Shown here: piece by piece, positions 35,005 to 45,312 of the stretch
Numbering within the stretch: position 1 is the stretch's first letter
Layout: the number at the start of each line of letters is the position of its first letter
Source of the DNA: Synergistaceae bacterium
GTDB taxonomy: Bacteria; Synergistota; Synergistia; Synergistales; Thermovirgaceae
DNA: 46,495 nucleotides
Reading direction: 5' to 3'
Assembly: GCA_012729145.1 (NCBI GenBank)
Contig: JAAYDT010000003.1
Coordinates: 1 to 46,495, forward strand
Notes under the pieces: generated by a model
Databases searched by the model: none
What the model was told of the DNA's origin: nothing
What the model saw: the letters and a program-made list of their open reading frames with translations, nothing else
Position numbers and translations under genes: made by a program

Positions 35005-36282
35005 ATGTCCCAGATCGACGGGAACGGTAGCAGGGGTGTCAGGCGGGAGGCCAAGTGCTCTTTCTGCGGCAAGAGGCAGGAGGAGGTACTGAAATTGATC
35101 GCTGGCCCCGGAGTCTATATCTGCAATGAATGCGTTCACCTCTGCAACCTCATCATAAAGGAGAACGACGAGGTCCGGCCTGACCAGGCGGCATTCGACA
35201 GGGATCTAAAGGACCTGCCCAGGCCGAAGGAGATCAAGGAAGCTCTCGATCAGTACATTATCGGTCAGGAACAGGCCAAGAAAGTGGTATCAGTAGCGGT
35301 CTACAACCACTACAAGAGGATCGCGGCCGGCATCGACGACGACGTGGAGATGCAGAAGAGCAACGTGCTTCTTATAGGTCCGACTGGTTCGGGCAAGACC
35401 CTGATAGCTGAGACTCTGGCGAGGACCATAAGAGTTCCCTTTGCCATGGCTGACGCCACTACCCTGACAGAGGCCGGTTACGTCGGTGAGGATGTGGAGA
35501 ATATTCTCGTCAGGCTCCTGCAGGCAGCGGACTATGATGTTGCTGCAGCAGAGAGGGGGATCATATATCTCGACGAGATCGACAAGATCGGCCGGAAGTC
35601 CGAATCGGTCTCCATAACCAGGGATGTATCCGGGGAAGGCGTCCAGCAGGCCTTGCTCAGGATTCTTGAGGGGACTGAGGCCAATGTTCCCCCCAAGGGA
35701 GGAAGAAAACACCCACACCAGGAGTTTATCCAGGTGAACACCAAAAACATCCTGTTTATCTGTGGTGGAGCGTTTGAGGGACTGGAGGGCGTCATATCAA
35801 GAAGGATGAACAGGAAGGTGATCGGATTCGGAGGCCAGGTCGCCGGGAGCGACAAAAGAGACCGTTACAGGATCCTGAAGGAGGTCCAGCCCGATGACCT
35901 GATGACCTTTGGGTTCATCCCGGAGTTTGTAGGGAGGATCCCTGTTACGGCCGCGCTGGAGGGTCTTGATGAAGAGGCTCTTGTCAGGATCCTGACGGAA
36001 CCCAAGAATGCCCTTGTCAGGCAGTACCAGAAGGCTTTCAGGATGGAGAAGGTGGAGCTTGAGTTTACCCCCGAGGCCCTGAGGAGAATCTCCAGGAAGG
36101 CCAGTGAACGCAATACCGGAGCCAGGGCCCTGAGGTCTATCATGGAGTCTATAATGCTGGACCTGATGTATGATCTCCCCTCAAGGGCGGACGGACTTTC
36201 CAGGGTCGTCGTCACCCATGAGATGATCGAAGGCAGCAAACCTCCGGTCCTTGATTTTGCCAAGGACGGGGAGGTCGCCTAG
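35005..36282 (+). CDS. clpX: ATP-dependent Clp protease ATP-binding subunit ClpX
   Basis: A 425-residue AAA+ unfoldase that recognises substrates and feeds them to ClpP. The N-terminal zinc-binding domain uses C18, C21, C40 and C43. Then follow [20 protein letters not shown], Walker [23 protein letters not shown], Walker [12 protein letters not shown], the [18 protein letters not shown] block and sensor 2 [12 protein letters not shown]. The ClpP-binding loop is present as VIGFGGQV, with the IGF tripeptide. I chose ATG 35005 since AGGGAGGG (34991-34998) is 6-7 bp upstream; ATG 34999 is in frame but abuts the site. The stop is immediately followed by the lon start. Confidence 0.97.
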   Translation: MSQIDGNGSRGVRREAKCSFCGKRQEEVLKLIAGPGVYICNECVHLCNLIIKENDEVRPDQAAFDRDLKDLPRPKEIKEALDQYIIGQEQAKKVVSVAVYNHYKRIAAGIDDDVEMQKSNVLLIGPTGSGKTLIAETLARTIRVPFAMADATTLTEAGYVGEDVENILVRLLQAADYDVAAAERGIIYLDEIDKIGRKSESVSITRDVSGEGVQQALLRILEGTEANVPPKGGRKHPHQEFIQVNTKNILFICGGAFEGLEGVISRRMNRKVIGFGGQVAGSDKRDRYRILKEVQPDDLMTFGFIPEFVGRIPVTAALEGLDEEALVRILTEPKNALVRQYQKAFRMEKVELEFTPEALRRISRKASERNTGARALRSIMESIMLDLMYDLPSRADGLSRVVVTHEMIEGSKPPVLDFAKDGEVA

Positions 36283-38661
36283 TTGAACTACTCTGAAGGA
36301 GGCAATGCCAGGAAGATCCCGCTTTTGCCGGTAAGGGACCTAGTCCTGTTCCCCGGTGTGATAGTACCGCTCTTTGTCGGAAGACCCAGGTCCCTCAAGG
36401 CCCTAGAGGAAGCCATGCTTCACGACAAGACAGTTCTTGTGGTCGCCCAGAGAGATATGACCGTGGAGGACCCTGAACCGGAGGATATTTTCGAGACAGG
36501 GACCATCACGACGGTGCTGCAGATGTTGAGGCTCCCTGACGGAACGACAAAGGTACTGGTAGAGGGGGTCTCCCGGGCATCTGTTCTGGATGTGGGGATA
36601 GAGCGGGATACATACTTCGCAAGGGTCGAGGTGTTTGAACCTCCTCAGTCCCTAAAGGGATCGGAGGTGGAGGCCCTGAGGAGGACCCTTCTGGCTCAGT
36701 TCGACAGATATGTCACCCTGCACCCCAAGATCCCCCTGGAGGTACTTATGTCGGTGACGGCCGTGGAGGATCCTGGTCAGGTCTCGGACCTGGTGGCCTC
36801 CCACCTCACCGTTCGGATCCAGGAGAGGCAGCAGCTTCTCGAGACATGGGATGTTCCGAAGCGTCTGGAAATGATCATCAGGATCCTGCTAAGGGAGATC
36901 GAATTACTCGAGATGGAAAGGTCCATACACGACAGGGTCAGGCAGGAGCTTGAAAAGGGACAGAAAGAGTACTATCTGAGAGAGCAGCTGAAAGTCATCC
37001 AGGATGAACTGGGGCAGGGTGACGAGTTTTCCGAGATAGACAACCTCAGGGAGGATATCAGCCGGTCAAGGATGCCTGAAGAGGTCAGGAAGAAGGCCCT
37101 CCACGAACTGGACCGCCTTGCAAAAATGCCCGCCATGTCCGCGGAAGCAACGGTGGTCAGGACCTACCTCGACTGGATGACCAACCTGCCCTGGAGCAAG
37201 AGGACCAGGGAAAGGATGGACGTTACCCTGGCGGAAAAGGTCCTGAACGAAGACCACTACGCCCTTGAAGAGGCGAAGGGGAGGATCCTGGAGTATCTTG
37301 CCGTCAGGAAGCATGCAAGGGGCAGGCTGAAAGGCCAGGTGCTGTGCTTCGCCGGACCGCCGGGGGTAGGGAAGACCTCCCTGGGACGCTCCATAGCAAG
37401 GGCGACGGGCAGAAAGTTCGTGAACATGTCTTTGGGCGGTATCAGGGATGAGGCTGAGATCCGTGGTCACAGGAGAACCTATATCGGAGCGCTGCCGGGC
37501 AGAATTATCCAGAAGCTCAGACAGGCCGGCACGTGCAACCCCGTCATGCTCCTTGACGAGATCGACAAGATAGGCCTGGACTTCCGGGGTGACCCGGCTG
37601 CAGCGCTTCTGGAAGTGCTTGATCCCGAGCAGAACAACGCCTTTACGGACCACTTCCTTGAGGTGCCCTTCAACCTGGGGAACGTCCTCTTCATCACAAC
37701 TGCCAATACGACCCACACGATACCCAGGCCTCTGTTGGACCGTATGGAGGTCATCCGGCTTCCCGGTTACGTCACGGAGGAGAAGCAACAGATAGCCAGG
37801 AAACACCTTATACCCAAGGTCCTCTACGAACACGGCCTCAAGGAAGGTCAGATCACATTCACTTCAGCTTCGGTCAGAAAGATAATTTCCGATTATACGA
37901 GAGAGGCCGGGGTACGGGAGCTCGAAAGACAGATCTCCAAGGTAACCAGAAAGATCACCCGCAAGATCGTCGAGTCGGAAGAGACATCCCGTGGTGCAAA
38001 GAGAAAGAAGAAGAACTTCAGGGTCACTCCGTCGGACCTTCTCCCTTACCTTGGAGTGCCCCGTCATACCGGAGGAGTCCACCTCCCCGCTTCGGATCAG
38101 ACCGGTGCCTCCATCGGGCTTGCATGGACCGAGACGGGAGGGGATATTCTTGTAATTGAAAGCGTACGCATCCCCGGGAAGGGCAGTATAGTCCTCACGG
38201 GAAACCTGGGAGAGATCATGCAGGAATCAGGCCAGACTGCACTGGGCTTCCTGAAGGCCCACTGTGAGGAACTGGGGATCTCCTCTATCGATTGGGACAA
38301 GACCGATATACATGTTCACGTCCCGGAAGGGGCCATCCCCAAGGATGGACCTTCAGCGGGTATCACCCTGGCCGTTTCGATCTACTCGGCTCTTTCGGGG
38401 AGACCCGTGCGCAACGATGTTGCAATGACCGGTGAGGTCACATTGAGGGGCGACGTTCTGCCCGTCGGCGGGATAAGGGAGAAGGTCCTTGCCGCCAAAA
38501 GGTACGGATTCAGGAACGTTATCCTTCCGGAAGGCAACCGTCTCGAGGCGGGGGAGATGCCCAGGTGGGTCCTGCGGGGGCTGGACCTTGTATTTGTCAG
38601 TGGACTGGAAGAAGTTTTCCAGTATTCCATGTCAAGAGAGAGGGATAATGGGGAGCACTAG
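36283..38661 (+). CDS. lon: ATP-dependent protease Lon
   Basis: A 792-residue LonA-type protease. The N-terminal substrate-binding domain (about 10-205) starts at [23 protein letters not shown]; the AAA+ module has Walker A GPPGVGKT (358-365), sensor region and LDEIDKIG. The peptidase domain has the Ser-Lys dyad S691 ([12 protein letters not shown]) and K734 ([12 protein letters not shown]), 43 residues apart as in other LonA enzymes. The TTG start directly follows the clpX stop and has GGGGAGG upstream. The stop overlaps engB by 14 bp. Confidence 0.96.
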   Translation: MNYSEGGNARKIPLLPVRDLVLFPGVIVPLFVGRPRSLKALEEAMLHDKTVLVVAQRDMTVEDPEPEDIFETGTITTVLQMLRLPDGTTKVLVEGVSRASVLDVGIERDTYFARVEVFEPPQSLKGSEVEALRRTLLAQFDRYVTLHPKIPLEVLMSVTAVEDPGQVSDLVASHLTVRIQERQQLLETWDVPKRLEMIIRILLREIELLEMERSIHDRVRQELEKGQKEYYLREQLKVIQDELGQGDEFSEIDNLREDISRSRMPEEVRKKALHELDRLAKMPAMSAEATVVRTYLDWMTNLPWSKRTRERMDVTLAEKVLNEDHYALEEAKGRILEYLAVRKHARGRLKGQVLCFAGPPGVGKTSLGRSIARATGRKFVNMSLGGIRDEAEIRGHRRTYIGALPGRIIQKLRQAGTCNPVMLLDEIDKIGLDFRGDPAAALLEVLDPEQNNAFTDHFLEVPFNLGNVLFITTANTTHTIPRPLLDRMEVIRLPGYVTEEKQQIARKHLIPKVLYEHGLKEGQITFTSASVRKIISDYTREAGVRELERQISKVTRKITRKIVESEETSRGAKRKKKNFRVTPSDLLPYLGVPRHTGGVHLPASDQTGASIGLAWTETGGDILVIESVRIPGKGSIVLTGNLGEIMQESGQTALGFLKAHCEELGISSIDWDKTDIHVHVPEGAIPKDGPSAGITLAVSIYSALSGRPVRNDVAMTGEVTLRGDVLPVGGIREKVLAAKRYGFRNVILPEGNRLEAGEMPRWVLRGLDLVFVSGLEEVFQYSMSRERDNGEH

Positions 38662-39268
38662 AAGAAAGAGGTGGGAGGCTTTCCTTGCCGCGACCTGTTT
38701 CTCCAGTGACCAGTTCCCACCTTCCAGGGGACCGGAGATCGCCTTCGCCGGCAGGTCGAACGTAGGGAAATCAACCTTTATCAACGGTCTGATCCGGACC
38801 CCCCTGGCCCATGTCAGTTCCACTCCGGGCAAGACCCGAAGCATCAATTTTTACCGGGTCGATCACGGAGAGGGATTCTGCCTTGTCGATCTTCCGGGTT
38901 TCGGATTTGCCAACAGGGCTCGTTCAGAGAGAGATGCCTGGGCGAAGCTAATAGAGAAGTACATAACCCGAAGAGAAAGTCTGGCCCTCCTTGTCCACCT
39001 TGTTGATTTCAGACATGGTTTGCTTGAAAATGACAGGAAGCTCCAGGAATGGGCCATAGAACAAAGCGTTCCTGTCCAGGTGGTGTTCACAAAGATCGAC
39101 AAGATCCCCAGGGGGAGATGGCCCTCCTTCCTGAGGAGCTACAGCGTCCCTCAGGTCTCCACCGTTACCGACCCCTTCCTCGTTTCCATGGAGAAGGGAT
39201 GGGGAGCCGGGGATTTCATTCTGTTCCTGGAGACTTATCTGAAAAGGGTCTGGGCGGAAAGGCGTTAG
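38648..39268 (+). CDS. engB: Ribosome biogenesis GTP-binding protein YsxC/EngB
   Basis: A 206-residue essential GTPase acting in late 50S assembly. G1 is GRSNVGKS, the switch region [15 protein letters not shown]3 is DLPGFGFA, and G4 is TKIDK. The G5 region is less clear. ATG 38648 overlaps the end of lon by 14 bp, with GAGAGGG just before it; the open frame runs further upstream but inside lon. The lon-engB order is common. A 66-bp gap without a visible promoter separates it from valS. Confidence 0.94.
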   Translation: MGSTRRKRWEAFLAATCFSSDQFPPSRGPEIAFAGRSNVGKSTFINGLIRTPLAHVSSTPGKTRSINFYRVDHGEGFCLVDLPGFGFANRARSERDAWAKLIEKYITRRESLALLVHLVDFRHGLLENDRKLQEWAIEQSVPVQVVFTKIDKIPRGRWPSFLRSYSVPQVSTVTDPFLVSMEKGWGAGDFILFLETYLKRVWAERR

Positions 39269-39334
39269 GGTAACCGCCCGGGAAGTGAAGGAAATGGCCG
39301 CGTACAAACACCGGAAAGGTCAAGGAGGAAAATC

Positions 39335-42016
39335 ATGGCATCTTCGAAGAGAACGCTGGGCAAGACTTATGATCCGGCCCCCATTGAGGGTAAATGGTAC
39401 CGCTGCTGGAACGACAGAGGAATGTTCAGGGGGCAGATAGACAGCAAAAAGCCCCATTTCAGCGTGGTCATCCCTCCCCCGAACGTAACGGGGTCCCTCC
39501 ACATGGGGCACGCCCTTAACAATACCCTGCAGGACATATCATGCCGTTTCATGAGGATGTGTGGTTTCAACGTCCTCTGGCTTCCGGGGACCGACCATGC
39601 CGGAATAGCTACCCAGAACGTTGTAGAAAAGTATCTTTCCTCCCAGGGCATTTCCAGACACGACCTTGGCAGGGAGAGGTTCGTGGAACAGATCTGGGAA
39701 TGGAAGAAGGAATACGGGGGCAGGATCATAAACCAGTTAAAACGATTGGGCGCCTCCTGCGACTGGGATAGGGAGCGCTTCACAATGGATGAGGGACTCT
39801 CAAGGGCCGTCAGGGCTGTTTTCGTAAGGCTTTACAAGGAAGGTCTCATATACAGGGGCAACTACATCGTGAACTGGTGCCCCAGGTGCCTGACAGCCCT
39901 CTCCGACCTTGAGGTGGAGCACAGGGATGAGATGGGCGTCCTTTACCATGTGCGGTACCCCTTCGTGGAGAGCGATGGTCACATAATCGTCGCTACCACA
40001 AGGCCCGAGACTATTCTTGGCGATGTAGCCGTGGCAGTCCACCCCCGGGATGAAAAGAACCGTGCGCTGGTGGGCAGGAAGGTACGGGTACCTGTCGCCG
40101 GAAGGGTAGTACCCGTGATCGAGGACATGATGGTTGACCCCGGTTTCGGGACGGGTCTCGTCAAGATCACCCCTGCCCATGATCCCAACGACTTTCTCGT
40201 AGGACAGAGACACGGACTGGAAGCGATCCAGGTCATAGACGAGCACGGTGCCATGAACAGGGAAGCAGGTCCCCTCTTCGAAGGCATGGACCGGATCGAG
40301 GCCAGGAAAAAGATGCTCTTCCTTCTGGAGGAGGAGGGGCTTCTCGAGAAAGCCGAGGATCACGAACATGCTATAGGTCACTGCTACCGGTGTAGCGCCG
40401 TGATCGAGCCCTACCTGTCAGAGCAGTGGTTCGTCAAGGCGGCCCCTCTTGCCGCCCCCGGGATAGAAGCTGTTCGAGAAGGAAGGATCAGGATAATCCC
40501 CGATCAATGGGTCGGAACCTACAACAACTGGATGGAGAACATCAGGGACTGGTGCATATCCCGACAGCTCTGGTGGGGTCACAGGATACCCGCCTGGACT
40601 TGTGAGGACTGCGGTCACGTCACCGTTTCCGAAGAAGATCCGGACAGGTGCGAGTCCTGCGGCAGCACCAGGATCTTACAGGACGAGGATGTCCTCGATA
40701 CCTGGTTCAGCAGTGCCCTCTGGCCCTTCTCGACCCTTGGCTGGCCCGATGACACCCAGGACCTGAGGACCTTTTACCCAACAAGCCTCCTTGTGACCGG
40801 TTTCGATATCCTCTTCTTCTGGGTGGCAAGGATGATAATGATGGGGCTCAAGTTTATGCAAGAGGAGCCTTTCAGCGACGTCTATATCCATGCCCTGGTC
40901 AGGGATGAACAGGGGCAGAAAATGAGCAAATCAAAGGGCAATGTCATCGATCCTCTGGAGATAATCGATGAATTCGGGGCCGATTCTCTCAGGATGACCC
41001 TGGCAAGCCTCACCATCCAGGGGAGGGATATTTTCCTTAGCCCTGAAAGGATAGAAAGCAGCAGGCTCTTCATGAACAAGTTATGGAATGCCAGCAAGCT
41101 GGCCCTTGGGAACCTCGAGGGGCAGGAAGTGGCGAACCTTCCGGGGTCGGCTTCGCTAAGACAACATGACAGGTGGATCATAAGGAGGGTTAACGAGGTC
41201 AACGAACAGGTCCTGGATCACCTGAAGGGATATTTTTACGGGGAAGCAGCCAGGACCCTCTACCAGTTCGTATGGAACGAACTTTGCGACTGGTACCTTG
41301 AAATGGCCAAACCGGCCCTGAGGGGGGAAGAGGGAGGCAAAAGGCAGACAGACACCAGGATCGTTCTGGCGCGGGTCTTTGACAGCACTATAAGGATGCT
41401 TCACCCCTTCATCCCGTTCCTGACTGAGGAACTCTGGGAAACCTTCGGGTTTGGAAAGGGGTCACTGATAGAGGAACAGGGCTGGCCCGAACTTCTTTCA
41501 CCGGAAACCCGTACCGCAATGGAGGTTTTCGAACCTATGGATGTATTCCAGGAGCTGGTGAGGAGCATCCGGAACCTGAGGGCTGAAGCCAGACTTCATC
41601 CGCAGCAGGAAGTCCCCGAGGTTATCGTGGTCCTTTCCGACAGTGCAGTCAACGAAGTGGGAGAGGTGATAGACTCCAACTCCGATCTTGTTGGCCTTCT
41701 CTGCCGTGTAGGGGAGATCAGGTTCATGCAGAAGGGTTCACCGAGGCCGTCGGGGTCCCTGATGTCCGTCACGGGCTTCGGGGAGGTATTTCTTGTGGTT
41801 GGCCATATCCTCGATATCAAGGCAGAAATGGCCCGGCTCTCGACGGAACTGGAGAAAGCTCGAAGAGACCTTGCCAGGTCGGAGAAGAAGCTCGCCGATC
41901 CCTCTTTCCTATCGCGGGCTCCCGGTGAGATCGTAGAAAAGGAGAGGGAGAGACTCACCCAGACAGAGGAAAAGATCAAGGTTATTGAAAGAAACATGGA
42001 GAGCCTTGCAGGATAG
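39335..42016 (+). CDS. valS: Valine-tRNA ligase
   Basis: An 893-residue class I synthetase for tRNA-Val. The ATP-site motif HMGH is at H56-H59 (PPPNVTGSLHMGHALNN), and KMSKS is exact at K529-S533. The editing domain (about 165-355) has IIVATTRPETILGDVAV. Zinc-type Cys pairs occur in CEDC and CESC (about 427-450). The terminal 65 residues form the ValS coiled-coil arm, rich in Glu, Lys and Arg. AAGGAGGAAA precedes the ATG. It is followed by folC after 10 bp, the common valS-folC pair. Confidence 0.97.
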   Translation: MASSKRTLGKTYDPAPIEGKWYRCWNDRGMFRGQIDSKKPHFSVVIPPPNVTGSLHMGHALNNTLQDISCRFMRMCGFNVLWLPGTDHAGIATQNVVEKYLSSQGISRHDLGRERFVEQIWEWKKEYGGRIINQLKRLGASCDWDRERFTMDEGLSRAVRAVFVRLYKEGLIYRGNYIVNWCPRCLTALSDLEVEHRDEMGVLYHVRYPFVESDGHIIVATTRPETILGDVAVAVHPRDEKNRALVGRKVRVPVAGRVVPVIEDMMVDPGFGTGLVKITPAHDPNDFLVGQRHGLEAIQVIDEHGAMNREAGPLFEGMDRIEARKKMLFLLEEEGLLEKAEDHEHAIGHCYRCSAVIEPYLSEQWFVKAAPLAAPGIEAVREGRIRIIPDQWVGTYNNWMENIRDWCISRQLWWGHRIPAWTCEDCGHVTVSEEDPDRCESCGSTRILQDEDVLDTWFSSALWPFSTLGWPDDTQDLRTFYPTSLLVTGFDILFFWVARMIMMGLKFMQEEPFSDVYIHALVRDEQGQKMSKSKGNVIDPLEIIDEFGADSLRMTLASLTIQGRDIFLSPERIESSRLFMNKLWNASKLALGNLEGQEVANLPGSASLRQHDRWIIRRVNEVNEQVLDHLKGYFYGEAARTLYQFVWNELCDWYLEMAKPALRGEEGGKRQTDTRIVLARVFDSTIRMLHPFIPFLTEELWETFGFGKGSLIEEQGWPELLSPETRTAMEVFEPMDVFQELVRSIRNLRAEARLHPQQEVPEVIVVLSDSAVNEVGEVIDSNSDLVGLLCRVGEIRFMQKGSPRPSGSLMSVTGFGEVFLVVGHILDIKAEMARLSTELEKARRDLARSEKKLADPSFLSRAPGEIVEKERERLTQTEEKIKVIERNMESLAG

Positions 42017-42026
42017 CTGATCTGCC

Positions 42027-43355
42027 ATGAACAGGACGATCTTCGGGACATCGGACCCTGTCGAGATCCTTCTGCATGAGATGTCGACCCCCTACATCAG
42101 GCCGGGACTGTCGAGGATCGCCGCATTACTGGGCAAAATGGGCCATCCCGAGAGGTCATTCCCCGTTGTCCACGTTGTTGGGACCAACGGGAAGGGTTCC
42201 GTTTCCGCTATGATAGAGGCCATTTTCCTTGATGCAGGCTATTCGACCTGTCTCTACACAAGCCCGCACCTTTCGGATATAACGGAACGGCTGAGGTTCT
42301 CGGGTACCCCGATCGACCGGGAGCTCCTTATCGCCTCTCTAAAAAGGATCGGTTCTCTGCAGGGAGAAGGAATGGACCCTGGGTCCAGGTCCACCTACTT
42401 CGAAGTCCTGACGGCGGCCGCCTTTGACGCGATCGCTGCTTACTCCCCGGACGTTGCAGTCATCGAGGCGGGAATGGGGGGGAGGCTGGACGCCACGAAC
42501 ATGGCCAGGAACGTTGTCCTTACGGTCATCACCACCATAGGGTCAGACCACGCCCATTTCCTTGGCGGAACCCTTGAAGAGATAGCCATGGAAAAATTCA
42601 GGGTCCTTCGTCCTGACGGTATCAGTGTCTTCTCCGGAAGGCCTTTCTGTCTTGAAGGGGCATATCTGGATCTTTGCCGAAGGATAGGCAACGACGGAGA
42701 GACCCTGCGTTCAGTGAAGATCAGCGACCCCACGATTGCCCTGGAGGGTAACACTTTCGATATATCCATCAGGGGTACGGACCCTTTTTCCGTCAGGACA
42801 TCCCTCGGGGGGACCTTCCAGGTGGAGAATGCAGCCCTGGCTCTTCTGGCGACCAAGAGGCTTTCCTCCCTGTACCCTCGTATCGATAAAAAAGCAATGA
42901 TCGGTGGTCTGGGAAAGACCCGCTGGAGCGGCAGGCTTGAAAGGATCGATCACCATGGTCGTGAGATAGTCCTTGACGGGGCCCATAACCCTGAGGGGAT
43001 ACAGGCCCTGGTGGAGACCTTCAATATCATGGGAACCGCCCAAGATCATGCCGTTGTCTTTGCGGTCATGAGAGACAAGGACCTGGGCGGAATGGTCTCC
43101 CGGATCTGCAATGCCTTCCCCATGGTGGTCTTTACTTCCATACCGGGTATGGAGAGAGCAGCTTGCCCTGATTTCCTGCAGGAGATATCAAGGTCCTTTC
43201 CCGGAAATTGTGAGAGCCTTTCCGTTAACGATCCCATAGACGCACTCCAGGTGGCCTTCCGACGCTACAGGAAGGTCGTCGTCTGCGGGAGTCTCTATCT
43301 TTCGGGATACCTGAAAAGGTTCCTGTTCCCCGACCGCCAAGGGGGCATGGGATGA
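42027..43355 (+). CDS. folC: Folylpolyglutamate synthase / dihydrofolate synthase
   Basis: A 442-residue ATP-dependent ligase of the Mur ligase type that adds glutamate to dihydropteroate and to folates. P-loop: VVGTNGKGSVSAMIEAIF (about 48-65), then YTSPHLSDITERLR, VIEAGMGGRLDATN, ITTIGSDHAHFLGGTLEEIA and the C-terminal-domain entry LDGAHNPEGIQAL. All the family's conserved blocks are present. Its stop overlaps the next ATG by 4 bp (ATGA). Whether both activities are present cannot be decided by sequence. Confidence 0.95.
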   Translation: MNRTIFGTSDPVEILLHEMSTPYIRPGLSRIAALLGKMGHPERSFPVVHVVGTNGKGSVSAMIEAIFLDAGYSTCLYTSPHLSDITERLRFSGTPIDRELLIASLKRIGSLQGEGMDPGSRSTYFEVLTAAAFDAIAAYSPDVAVIEAGMGGRLDATNMARNVVLTVITTIGSDHAHFLGGTLEEIAMEKFRVLRPDGISVFSGRPFCLEGAYLDLCRRIGNDGETLRSVKISDPTIALEGNTFDISIRGTDPFSVRTSLGGTFQVENAALALLATKRLSSLYPRIDKKAMIGGLGKTRWSGRLERIDHHGREIVLDGAHNPEGIQALVETFNIMGTAQDHAVVFAVMRDKDLGGMVSRICNAFPMVVFTSIPGMERAACPDFLQEISRSFPGNCESLSVNDPIDALQVAFRRYRKVVVCGSLYLSGYLKRFLFPDRQGGMG

Positions 43356-44173
43356 AGTCTATATCACCCTGGGGGTGGAGGAAGACATCCGTTGAAGGTC
43401 AGCAGGTCATCAATTACTTAATGGCTCCACCGCTAGATGCCATTATGGCAGTAACCCTCTTTCTCAGGGGACCTGTAATGGACCAGGCTGACGGCTGCCC
43501 TTTACGGGCCTCCCGGCTACTTTTCGGTGAAGAAAGACCCCCCTTGCTTATAGCCCCGCTCCAGGAACACGGAACCAGAATGATAGAAGCCCTCCCCTCT
43601 GTATCGTTGCCTGCCAGACCTGAAGGAGACGCCCTTCTTCTGAGAAGGAACGATGTACTCGGAAGCCTCCGGTTCGGTGACTGTATTCCCGTCGTGGCCG
43701 TTGCGGAGGAGCAGGACCCCTGGGTCCTCCTTGTACACTCCGGTTTCCTTGGAACTGCCAGGGGGGTTGTTCGGGAAGCCCTGGATAAAGCCATGAGGTC
43801 CACCGGCCTGAGATGCCTGGATAGTGTCCATTTCTGGGTAGGTCCCGGAATTGGTAGCTGTTGCTATTCAAGAAGGCTGGACGATCCCCGGACCCGGGAA
43901 GGTCTGGAGTTTTTCCCAAGGCAGTGCATCAGGATAGAAGGGGACCTGGTCTTCTTTGATCTCCCCGGTGCCATTCTTATAACTTTATATGACATAAATG
44001 TTCCCCCTTCCAACGTGGTCCTTATCGACCGCTGCACCTGTTGTTCACCAGAGAGCTTCTACTCCTATCGAAGAGGTGACAGGACAGGAAGGTCACTTCT
44101 TCTTGCGGGTTTCCGCGAAGGATTCCACAAATCCGATCTTTGGTGGGAGAATAGGTTTGAAGGGGTAGAGTAG
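43352..44173 (+). CDS. PgeF/YfiH (laccase-domain) family protein
   Basis: A 273-residue protein of the YfiH/LACC1 family. Members have been described as purine nucleoside phosphorylase/adenosine deaminase-type enzymes and, in E. coli, as PgeF, which hydrolyses wrongly built UDP-MurNAc with L-Ser. The zinc-site residues can be placed: H73 (QEHGT), C111 (GDCIPV) and H129 (VHSGFLG). The later GPGIGSCCYSRR, DRCTCC and SYRRGDRTGRSLLLA match the family. The usual HAGWRG reads HSGFLG, and ADCxP reads GDCIP, so this is a divergent member. The first 40 residues match less well. It begins in the stop of folC and is followed by a Gfo/Idh gene after 32 bp. Confidence 0.8.
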   Translation: MKSISPWGWRKTSVEGQQVINYLMAPPLDAIMAVTLFLRGPVMDQADGCPLRASRLLFGEERPPLLIAPLQEHGTRMIEALPSVSLPARPEGDALLLRRNDVLGSLRFGDCIPVVAVAEEQDPWVLLVHSGFLGTARGVVREALDKAMRSTGLRCLDSVHFWVGPGIGSCCYSRRLDDPRTREGLEFFPRQCIRIEGDLVFFDLPGAILITLYDINVPPSNVVLIDRCTCCSPESFYSYRRGDRTGRSLLLAGFREGFHKSDLWWENRFEGVE

Positions 44174-44205
44174 TTTTAAGAGCATACCCAGTGGAAGGTG
44201 ATCGA

Positions 44206-45177
44206 ATGGACCCGGTAAGAGTAGGAGTGATCGGTGTAGGGCATCTTGGGTTCCACCATGCCAGGGTCTATACGGAACTCCTGAATACCGATGTTGTGGG
44301 AATAGTCGACAACAATCCGGAGAGGGCAGCTGCCGTGGGCGAACTGCTGAGGGTCCCCTTTTATTCCGATATCGAGAAGTTCTACAGGCATGCCATGCCC
44401 GATGCTGTCAGCGTGGTGGTCCCGACGGTCCATCACTACGAGACAGCAAAGAGGGCTCTCAGTTCAGGCGTGAATGTCCTTATCGAGAAACCTGTCACTT
44501 CCACCGTTGAAGAAGCTGAAGAGCTTCTGCAGCTGGCCGCCACCCAGAACCTTGTTCTCCAGGTAGGACATATTGAACGCTTCAATAGCGCGGTCCAGCA
44601 TGTAAGGAACATAATCAAGGATCCTCTCTTCCTCCAGTCAAGGAGGATTGGGCCCTTCAGCTCCCGGATAAGTGACGTGGGCGTAGTGCTTGACCTCATG
44701 ATACACGACATTGATATCATTCTCTCCCTGGTACATTCGGAAATATTGTCCATTTCGGCCATGGGAAGGTCGGTAAGGTCCAATCTCGAGGATATCGCCA
44801 CCGCCCAGATAGCCTTCCAGAACGGTGCCCTTGCGCAGATACTTGTCAGCCGAGTCTCCGAAAGAAGGCTGAGGCAGCTGGAGATTATGGAACCGGAGAG
44901 ATTCGTCACCATCAACTACGAAACGCAGGACGTATCGATCCATCGCTGTGTTCAGGAGAAGGAGTGTGGGCTCGTGGAGGTTATCGAGCACCCCGTCTTC
45001 CCGAAGAGGGAGCCTCTTAAACTGGAGCTTCAGCACTTTGTCACCTGCGTCAGGGAGGGCAAACAGCCACTGGTTGGCATTATGGACGGGAAGAGGGCCC
45101 TGGAGGTGGCAATAGCCATTCTCAAGCAGATCCAGACCCCTGGCAGGGCGGAAGAGATCCCGGCTGAGATGGCCTAG
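44206..45177 (+). CDS. Gfo/Idh/MocA oxidoreductase, GnnA-like
   Basis: A 323-residue NAD(P)-dependent dehydrogenase. The Rossmann motif is VGVIGVGHLGFHHARVY (GxGxxG form), followed by VDNNPERA, the EKPVTSTVEEAEELL motif with the cofactor-site Lys, and VLQVGHIERFNSAV. The C-terminal domain begins near residue 125, with DLMIHDIDIILSL carrying the usual catalytic His/Asp region. The GHIERFN and GHLGxHHAR patterns recall UDP-GlcNAc 3-dehydrogenase GnnA, which with GnnB makes diamino-sugar lipid A. The partner aminotransferase and lpx genes are not here, so the substrate is open. ATG 44206 follows GGAAGGTG; GTG 44191 is in frame. A strong terminator follows. Confidence 0.85.
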   Translation: MDPVRVGVIGVGHLGFHHARVYTELLNTDVVGIVDNNPERAAAVGELLRVPFYSDIEKFYRHAMPDAVSVVVPTVHHYETAKRALSSGVNVLIEKPVTSTVEEAEELLQLAATQNLVLQVGHIERFNSAVQHVRNIIKDPLFLQSRRIGPFSSRISDVGVVLDLMIHDIDIILSLVHSEILSISAMGRSVRSNLEDIATAQIAFQNGALAQILVSRVSERRLRQLEIMEPERFVTINYETQDVSIHRCVQEKECGLVEVIEHPVFPKREPLKLELQHFVTCVREGKQPLVGIMDGKRALEVAIAILKQIQTPGRAEEIPAEMA

Positions 45178-45201
45178 GTTCGGGAACTAACTTGATACTA
45201 G

Positions 45202-45224
45202 AGCCGCCGAAAGGCGGCTTTTTT
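45202..45224 (+). terminator. Intrinsic terminator with GAAA tetraloop
   Basis: A 7-bp stem, AGCCGCC (45202-45208) with GGCGGCT (45213-45219), a GAAA tetraloop and a run of T to 45224. It closes the valS-folC-pgeF-Gfo/Idh unit. Confidence 0.92.
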
Positions 45225-45261
45225 GATGCACGGACCACGGGAGGCGCTAGGCATCTTTTGC

Positions 45262-45270
45262 TGTTACAAT
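45262..45270 (+). promoter_or_regulatory. Extended -10 promoter of the small membrane protein
   Basis: TGTTACAAT (45262-45270) matches TGn plus TACAAT. No -35 at 17 bp is visible. It lies just after a terminator and 42 bp before the next start codon, which supports its use. Confidence 0.5.
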
Positions 45271-45312
45271 ACAAAGCCGGAGAGTGGTCCATACGATAGA
45301 TGGGGGTAAAAA

